DNA of 64,000 bases from Hexactinellida sp. DTS-2022 (Eukaryota > Porifera > Hexactinellida): contig JAPNXP010000001.1 of assembly GCA_028753945.1 (NCBI GenBank), positions 8,794,501-8,858,500 of the forward strand, given 5' to 3'. The position numbers and the translations under genes were made by a program. Below the pieces are notes generated by a model, which worked only from the letters and a program-made list of their open reading frames with translations, was not told the DNA's origin and did not search any database. Positions 58,040 through 64,000 of this stretch are shown piece by piece (position 1 is the first letter of the stretch; each line of letters starts with the position of its first letter).

Positions 58040-61000
58040 TTAGGTCCTATTGCCTAACAGTTTCTGAGGAGTGTCACACTCAACCACTTGACCATTGTCC
58101 ATCAACAGAATCTTGTCGTAATCAACAATAGAGTCTATTCTATGTGCTATTGTCAGGAGAGTACAGTCTCTGAACTTGGTAGACAGGACTCGCTGTATTC
58201 TCATGTCAGTGATAGAGTCAACATTCGAAGTGGCTTCGTCCAGCATTAGAATCCTAGATTGTCTGAGGATAGCACGAGCTAGACACAACAGCTGTCTCTC
58301 TCCCACACTGAAGTTAGACCCGCCTTCTGACACAGAGAAACCCAGCTGTCCATCCAGCTGTTCGATTTTATCCCTCAACTGAACCTCTCCGAGCGCATGC
58401 CACAGCTGTTCGTCTCGAAAGGAGGAGAAGGGGTCGAGAGCAGACCTGAGGGGACCGCTGAATAGGACGGGGTCTTGAGGAATAATGGAGATCGCTCTTC
58501 TCAGTTCGTGGAGTCCCACACACCCTATGTCCACCCCGTCTATGGTAATCTGTCCAGCGGAGAGTTCCACCAGTCTGAGAAGAGCGGTTTGAAGAGAGGT
58601 CTTCCCAGCCCCGGTCCTACCCACTATGCCGAGTCTCTCTCCAGCACTAACTCGGAAACTAACGTCTCTCAGGACCAGAGGGAGGTCGGGGGAGTATCTC
58701 AGGTGGACATTCCTAAATTCAATGTCTCCGTGTGTCACCTTAAATTTAGATCCCATTACTGTTAGTGGAGCCTCTTGTGGCATATTAATGTAGTCCAGCA
58801 CCCTCTCTACAGACACCATATGCATTTCCAACTCAGCACTCAGACGCAATATGAACTGAGAATCATCTAGCAAGTATAATATCTGAGATAGCGCGAATGC
58901 AGACAAGACAGGGGAGATATGCTCTCTTAGCATGATTAGGATGACTGCCACAGCTAATAAGTAGAAAGCGATGATGATGTCAAGTTGGAATGGAAATGAG
59001 CGGGTGAATGCAAAAAAAACCCTCCAACACTTTGAATGGAAATTCTCCAGATTGCACATCTTGTTGTTCTGATGCTGCTCCAATTCCAATGAATGAATTG
59101 TAGTGAGTCCATGCAAGGAGAGAGAAACATGGGATATGACATCACTCTTGGCTGCAGATTCAATCCGTTTAATCTGTCGAATTGTTCGGACAAGTAGGTA
59201 TCGATACAGCAGTAAAAATAGCAGGAGAATCAGGTTTGGAACGATTGTCAACCAGTGAGTGATAACTGCAGAAAGAGCCGCGAATAAAAGTATGCACATC
59301 TGGCTTGAAAAGTGGAAATACAGATGTGGTAATATATGGTCCATTGTAAACATGTCCTTTGAGAACCTGTTGATAATAGTGCCAGAAGAGTGCTTATAGT
59401 AGAACATGCTGGGGGCTCGCAACACTCTCCATAACAGAGTTTCGTGCAATCGATAAGAAGAGAACACAGGTAGCCAGTACAAGGTAAGATTAGCAAATAC
59501 CAGAAGTAGACTGATCACCAAACAAAGAGCAACAAATATATACACTCGGTGGTTGGGAGAGAGGAATAGGAGAGGATTGGATGAATTTGTTCGATTAGAG
59601 TGAGAGTATGTAGTAGAGTTGGACTCAATCCACCAAACTAAATAATAGTTAACTCCTACAATAAGAAGAAAATAAGATACGAGTGGAAAGAAGAGCAGAG
59701 ATGCTACACCGATGGCTTTCCCTCCTGTCCATATGTACTTAGCGTACACTAACAGAGATATTGCATCGTAGCGAGTGATTTTTTCAGTGTAATCTGAAGT
59801 TTTCTGCAATGGAGTAGGTTCTGTTTCGCCCATAGAATATAGTGCGTTGAATTCCTTTATCACTTCGGCTCTGTTGTATCTATTGACTGTTGAATTAGTT
59901 ATAAATTGGGAATACTCTTTGAAAGCTGGGATATTCCTTATCTCAGAAGACTCTCCATAAGCCACCTGTTTCCCAGAGTCTAGGAGCAGTATGTAGTCTG
60001 TCTGAACTGCAAACTGAAGTAAGTGAGTAACTAGAATGACTGTTTTGTTGGAGAGTATTCCGTCGCTAAATATGGAGAAGAGACCTTTCGCTACCTCTGT
60101 GTCCACTGAGCTAAGCGGATCATCCAGTAGATATATATCAGCGTTGAAATAGACCGCTCTAGCCAGACTGATTCTAGCCTTCTGGCCCCCACTCAGTGTG
60201 ATGCCTCTCTCCCCAACCTTGGTCAGATCTCCTTCTCTGAATTGTCCAAAATCAATTCTCAAACAGCAGGCCGACACCACTTGTTCATACCACTCACTGT
60301 CCCATTCTCTGCCATAGGTTATGTTGTCACGAATGGAAGTGGACAGTATCCAAGGCTCCTGAGGAACGAATGCACACGAACCAAACAGTTTAATGTCTCC
60401 ACTCACTATATTAATCTCATTATTCAAAGCTAACAGCAGGGAGGACTTCCCAGCTCCCACTTTCCCAATCACAGACAGACTATCTCCTCTCCTCAGCTTT
60501 ATTGACACATCCTGGATGGATTTATCAATAATTTTTCTTTCGTTAAACCGTCCAGCTGTTATATTATCAACTTGAATTGGTACTTCAGTTCCGAAATCAA
60601 ATTTTTGAAGATGTACACCTTTCTTCACTGAATATTTAAGTATATATTTTACTCTATTCATACTCGCATGCATTTCACTAAGCCCTGATACCGCTAGTGC
60701 AAGTTGATAAAACTGATCGCTATATAGTCTCATGAATGCCAGGAGACCAAATACTCTACTGGAGGTTAAGACTCCCCCTGTTAGCACATAGATACTCAGA
60801 CAGGAGGCCATAATGTAGAGAAGTGGGAAGGAAATGCTCCAGGAAGTAGACAGGGATTGGAAAAAAGTGTGTGCTAGAGTAGTCAAAAACTCTCTCTTTC
60901 TGATTCGTTTTATTGCTTTCGCTGCAGCATATTCCCAAGCGAAACACTTTATGAGTCGAAATCCTTCAATGAATTCATGCATGCAATTGTTCCTTTTGTC

Positions 61001-61774
61001 GCAGTACCTCAGAGCCCGTTGGTACAAGAGGTATATCGCAGACACTATACCAAATTGTACTATCAGGTGAATAATGAAGAACGCCAATATGAGGAGGGAT
61101 ATCCAACCAAGCTCTATGCTCGTTATTCCAGTGATTAGTATTATAATAATGGGTGCGAGTACAATACTTGGAATGGCATTGAAGAATAAGTCTAACTTGT
61201 ATAGATCAGAGGTCACTAAGGTCAGAATGTTGCCGACTGATAGGCTCTGTACTTGCGTGTGAGACATGGAGAGTACCCTCTGGTATATGGCTGTTGTTAG
61301 CAGAATTCTGATCTTCATTCCTATGATATTGAATCCATATTCAGCTGTATTCCGTATCACACTCTGCAAGACAGCACAAATTGATAGCAGACTTGCAATA
61401 CAAATCAAGTGTAGTTTGTTGTACTGTTGTACGTTTTCTATGGCACCAATCAACCATATTAGTATAAATATTGATGCGAAATACAAAAAGACAAATGCTA
61501 AACTCACAATAGTCAGATAAATCAGTACGAATTGAGTAGTTTTGAGAAGAGCTTTCCAAATACTTGGTTCCTGTCCACTCTCCATTCGCATTAGTTCTAG
61601 CTTCCAATATCTGTTGAATTTATTGAAGAGATAATTTGCATCGAAACTCTGTGGCACATTTGGTAGAGTGTTGAGTGTTATTGGAGACCTCTGCAAGAGT
61701 TCTTTTCATCCAAATAACCCTATCCACAAGAAGGTTAAGGAAGAGTATGGTATATTCCCTGAAGGTGTTGACAT
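58040..61774 (-). CDS. ABCC/MRP-type ABC transporter with in-frame TGA near the N-terminus
   Basis: Two membrane domains and two nucleotide-binding domains in the short (MRP4-like, no TMD0) order. From the TTG codon at 61696 the long frame has 1218 residues: Walker A GKVGAGKSS (411), signature LSGGQ (501), Walker B IYLLDDP (521); in NBD2 Walker A GRTGAGKTS (1026), FSVGE (1129), ILMLDE (1149). Such pumps export organic anions, conjugates or cyclic nucleotides across the plasma membrane. The long frame lacks a good start. In the same frame upstream, ATG 61774 opens 22 codons (..NIPYSSLTFLWIGLFG) that align with the conserved MRP start (SRITFWWITGLI), then comes one TGA (61708-61706), then KELLQ and the rest. 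The alignment spans the stop without a gap. Options: recent nonsense change, readthrough, sequence error, or a different first exon. The next in-frame ATG would remove about 35 residues. Confidence 0.85.
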
Positions 61775-62155
61775 TAAATTTTGATATATTAATAAAAGTG
61801 TATTGGTGAAATTATCAACTGTGTTTACTTATCGGAAGTTAAAGCTAAGTACATATATTCGCTAACTGATCATATCTCTACAACCTGGAACTAACTCAAC
61901 AATTCGTTGGTGGTCTGATATCTCTAATACCTCTAATACTAAGGATACGAGAATGCATGGAGTCAGCATCAGGTGATGACGATCGGATCCTATTTCAAGA
62001 ACGGAATGAGATCAACATTCTTATATATCAGCGATCGCAAGTATGATTGCGATACTTTTTCGTAAAATGTGATCTTCTATCTATGATTCTTTCACTTCAG
62101 ATTCTAAAGCTTTCATATTGTTATCATTACTATAGTAGTAAATCAATATTTTACT
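61775..62155. other. Upstream region of the transporter gene
   Basis: AT-rich sequence without a recognised element. It could hold the promoter or an alternative first exon for the transporter. Confidence 0.4.
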
Positions 62156-62163
62156 TTGCCGAC

Positions 62164-62342
62164 CAGGGCCGGATTAATAACCCATGAGCAACCGGGGCAA
62201 CTGCCCCGGGGCCTCCACCACCAAAGGGCCTCCATCACCAAAGTTGTACTTCATTTTTCACAGGACAATTGTAGTGGAAGGAGTTAGGGGCCTCCACAAT
62301 ACTGGTTTCCCCAGGGCCTCCACCTCTGTTAATCCGGCCCTG
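62164..62342. mobile_element. 179-bp hAT-type MITE with 8-bp target duplication
   Basis: Termini CAGGGCCGGATTAA and TTAATCCGGCCCTG are exact inverted repeats. The duplication TTGCCGAC lies at 62156-62163 and 62343-62350. The inside holds GGGCCTCCACC repeats. The target is the GTGCCGAC part of a palindromic monomer, so it landed in the array's edge. Confidence 0.92.
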
Positions 62343-62650
62343 TTGCCGACTATAGTATAGTATAGTATAGTGACCCAGTTCTAATCTTTAGTGCTTTGGT
62401 ATATTATTACTGTGCCGACTATACTTTAGTATAGTGGCCCAGTATTGAAATGATCTCTTGGTTATTATTACTGTGCCGACTATACTATAGTATAGTGGTC
62501 CAATTCTAATCTTCAGTGCTTTGGTATATTATTACTGTGCCGACTATACTTTAGTATAGTGGCCCATTATTGAAATTATTGCCTTAGTTAGTTATTACTG
62601 TTCAGACTATACTATATACTATAGTGGCCCAGTTTTAATCTTACTGCTTT
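62343..62650 (+). repeat. Palindromic monomer array, five copies
   Basis: Five monomers of the GCCGACTATACTATAG...GGCCCAGTTCTAATCTT type, forward orientation, continuing into CTTCCGTAGCTCATCCACAG. It is the left part of the dispersed repeat that runs on to about 63955. Confidence 0.88.
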
Positions 62651-63955
62651 AGTATATTCTTCCGTAGCTCATCCACAGACCAAGAGTTTAATTAACTAAG
62701 AACCCAAATTTTCAGGACAGGTGTCGCATGGGTAGGGCATTAGGATCGAATGATCAAAGATCGCGCGATCACGATCGCGATCCTTTTTTGACGATCGAAG
62801 CAGGATCGTCGATCGTATTTTACAGAACGATCGAAATGGAGATCGCGATCATTTTTTTGCATAAATTTCGATCCTACATTCCGATCTTTTAGAAAAGGTT
62901 GCCCAATTAAATTCATTAATAATATAGCACGTGTCAATTTTAACACTTATGTATTTAATTTGAATACGATTATTAATTCAATTTATCCATAAAACAGGCC
63001 CGTAACAATAAAATATTTTTCAGGTTGTTGAAAATCTAACTTCACTGTTTCTAAAAGTTGGTCAAGTTGAAACCTGAGCATCCTAAATAGTTACTACGGC
63101 AAATAAGAAATGATCGCAAAAATGATCGGGATCGGATCGGCGATCATTTGTAAAAATGCGATCGGGATCGAGATCGCGATCAATTTTTTGGCGATCAATT
63201 TTTTGGCGATCGACTAATGCCCTACTCATGGGTTACAGATGTGCACCTGAGGTCACGATTTTAGATTAACTTTTTTGGAGACATTTTTACAACTGTTTAA
63301 TGTCACTACAGCAACAATAAATAGAGCCCGAATATTGAAATTATATACATTCGATATAGAATTAAATTCTACACCTTTTCACAGTGCACGAATTTTCAAA
63401 TTGGGCTTCGTTTGCGCCATAATTGAGTTGTTAATTTCGTTTGTATACTAACACTTCAATTGAAAGTGTTGTATCTAATTCTATTGTTTCGACTCGTGAT
63501 TATATAATGATTCAACTAGTGAAATCGAGTAGGCTTCTATTTTCTAATTGAAAACTAAGATTCTACATTCGATAACAACGACAGATTAAGTATATTTCAT
63601 TTTACAAGAATACTCTGTACTATTAATTAATTAATATACTGATGTATGTAATTAGTTATAATTAATTCAGTCTGTATTTAATATATACAGATGCTTCCAA
63701 TTGGATTATTAGGGGTTATCGAGTACGCGGAATTGAAATATGGTAGCCAAATAACATTTATTTACTCTTTATGACAATTAATTAAACTTAATAAATTTAA
63801 GTTGACATTGAAATTGGTGTTTAATTATCAATAATTAATATAAATTATTATTAGTTAAAACACAAGCCTGGGTGGGTGTATATAGTATATATATATTTGT
63901 TTGTATGTTACGAGTTGATTGAAGAAAGTGGACCGTTTCCAAATGTGATTTTTGC
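62651..63955 (+). repeat. Dispersed repeat, inverted relative of 49.65-50.15 kb
   Basis: Both sides of the nested element match the minus strand of 49650-50150: TTTCAGGACAGGTGTCGCAT, then GGTTACAGATGTGCACCTGA, CTACACCTTTTCACAGTGCA, TCTAATTCTATTGTTTCGAC and AAAACACAAGCCTGGGTG. Many single differences indicate age. It ends where GGGTTGCCGTGGGAATGGGA begins. Confidence 0.8.
62733..63224. mobile_element. 492-bp hAT-like element, GATCGCGATC-rich
   Basis: Ends TAGGGCATTAG and CTAATGCCCTA. Flanking octamers CGCATGGG (62725-62732) and CTCATGGG (63225-63232) differ at one base. The subterminal parts are packed with ATCGCGATC/CGATCG words. There is no coding capacity. The unoccupied site is preserved in the paralogous repeat at 50072-50079. 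Confidence 0.88.
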
Positions 63956-64000
63956 AGGGTTGCCGTGGGAATGGGAATGGGATGGGAATGGGAATCGTAT

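Noticed and set aside
61681..61745. Tiny intron removing the TGA of the transporter
   Set aside because: Candidate GT..CAG pairs of 28 or 37 bp break the frame and lead to TAA soon after.
929..61774. Reassigned stop codons as a global explanation for in-frame TAG/TGA
   Set aside because: TGA ends the channel gene (followed by TAA) and NHL gene A, TAG ends the gene B frame, and the long intact genes contain no internal stop, so the standard code holds.
1..64000. tRNA or rRNA genes
   Set aside because: I scanned for B-box-like GGTTCGANTCC and rRNA-like stretches and found no convincing candidate; a covariance-model search was not possible.

Overview
This is AT-rich eukaryotic, metazoan-type DNA. 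Its proteins are animal families: a four-repeat CNGK-type channel, a Munc13-4/BAIAP3-like vesicle primer, the ciliary protein ARMC9, a short ABCC transporter, and coiled-coil/NHL proteins of a kind I associate with expanded families in sponges. Where introns occur they are short (55-155 bp, GT-AG). Two long genes (929-7510 and 16117-18213) are uninterrupted open frames. My best guess is an early-branching marine animal with a compact genome, perhaps a sponge and possibly a glass sponge. That is a recollection of family resemblance, not a search result.

Layout. 0.9-7.5 kb (-): tetra-repeat cyclic-nucleotide-gated K+ channel. 8.5-10.6 kb (-): broken coiled-coil/NHL gene A. 12.1-15.1 kb (+): ARMC9, four exons, strikingly G+C-rich against its surroundings. 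16.1-18.2 kb (-): an unusual three-domain protein, Fe(II)/2-oxoglutarate dioxygenase + F-box + actin-like. 18.3-25.4 kb: gene-free, made of MITEs, a 31-bp tandem array and a Helitron-like repeat. 25.4-29.1 kb (-): Munc13-4/BAIAP3-like gene, two exons. 29.1-35 kb: repeats, including a 1.46-kb hAT-type element with an intact 8-bp target duplication. 35.1-36.2 kb (+): orphan seven-helix membrane protein broken by one +1 shift. 37.1-39.6 kb: remnants of two DNA transposases. 39.56-43.2 kb: a satellite of 20/21-bp monomers. 43.9-45.1 kb (-): broken coiled-coil/NHL gene B. 45.1-52.8 kb: palindromic monomer arrays, a Helitron-like element, a LINE remnant and MITEs. 52.9-54.0 kb (-): phytanoyl-CoA dioxygenase-like gene, two exons. 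54.15-56.5 kb: a hAT-like element with a 1-kb foldback element (9-bp target duplication) nested in it. 58.0-61.8 kb (-): ABCC/MRP-type transporter with an in-frame TGA near the N-terminus. 61.8-64 kb: nested hAT MITEs in a dispersed repeat.

The genes do not form an operon or pathway. Three suit ciliated or signalling cells: CNGK (sperm-flagellar in sea urchin), ARMC9 (basal body) and Munc13-4-like (regulated exocytosis). Two are independent Fe/2OG oxygenases. Most of the rest is transposon-derived, and several insertions can be dated against each other because target duplications, nesting or an empty paralogous site survive. The most novel candidate is the dioxygenase-F-box-actin fusion. The most puzzling pattern is near-intact genes interrupted by single +1 shifts or single in-frame stops.
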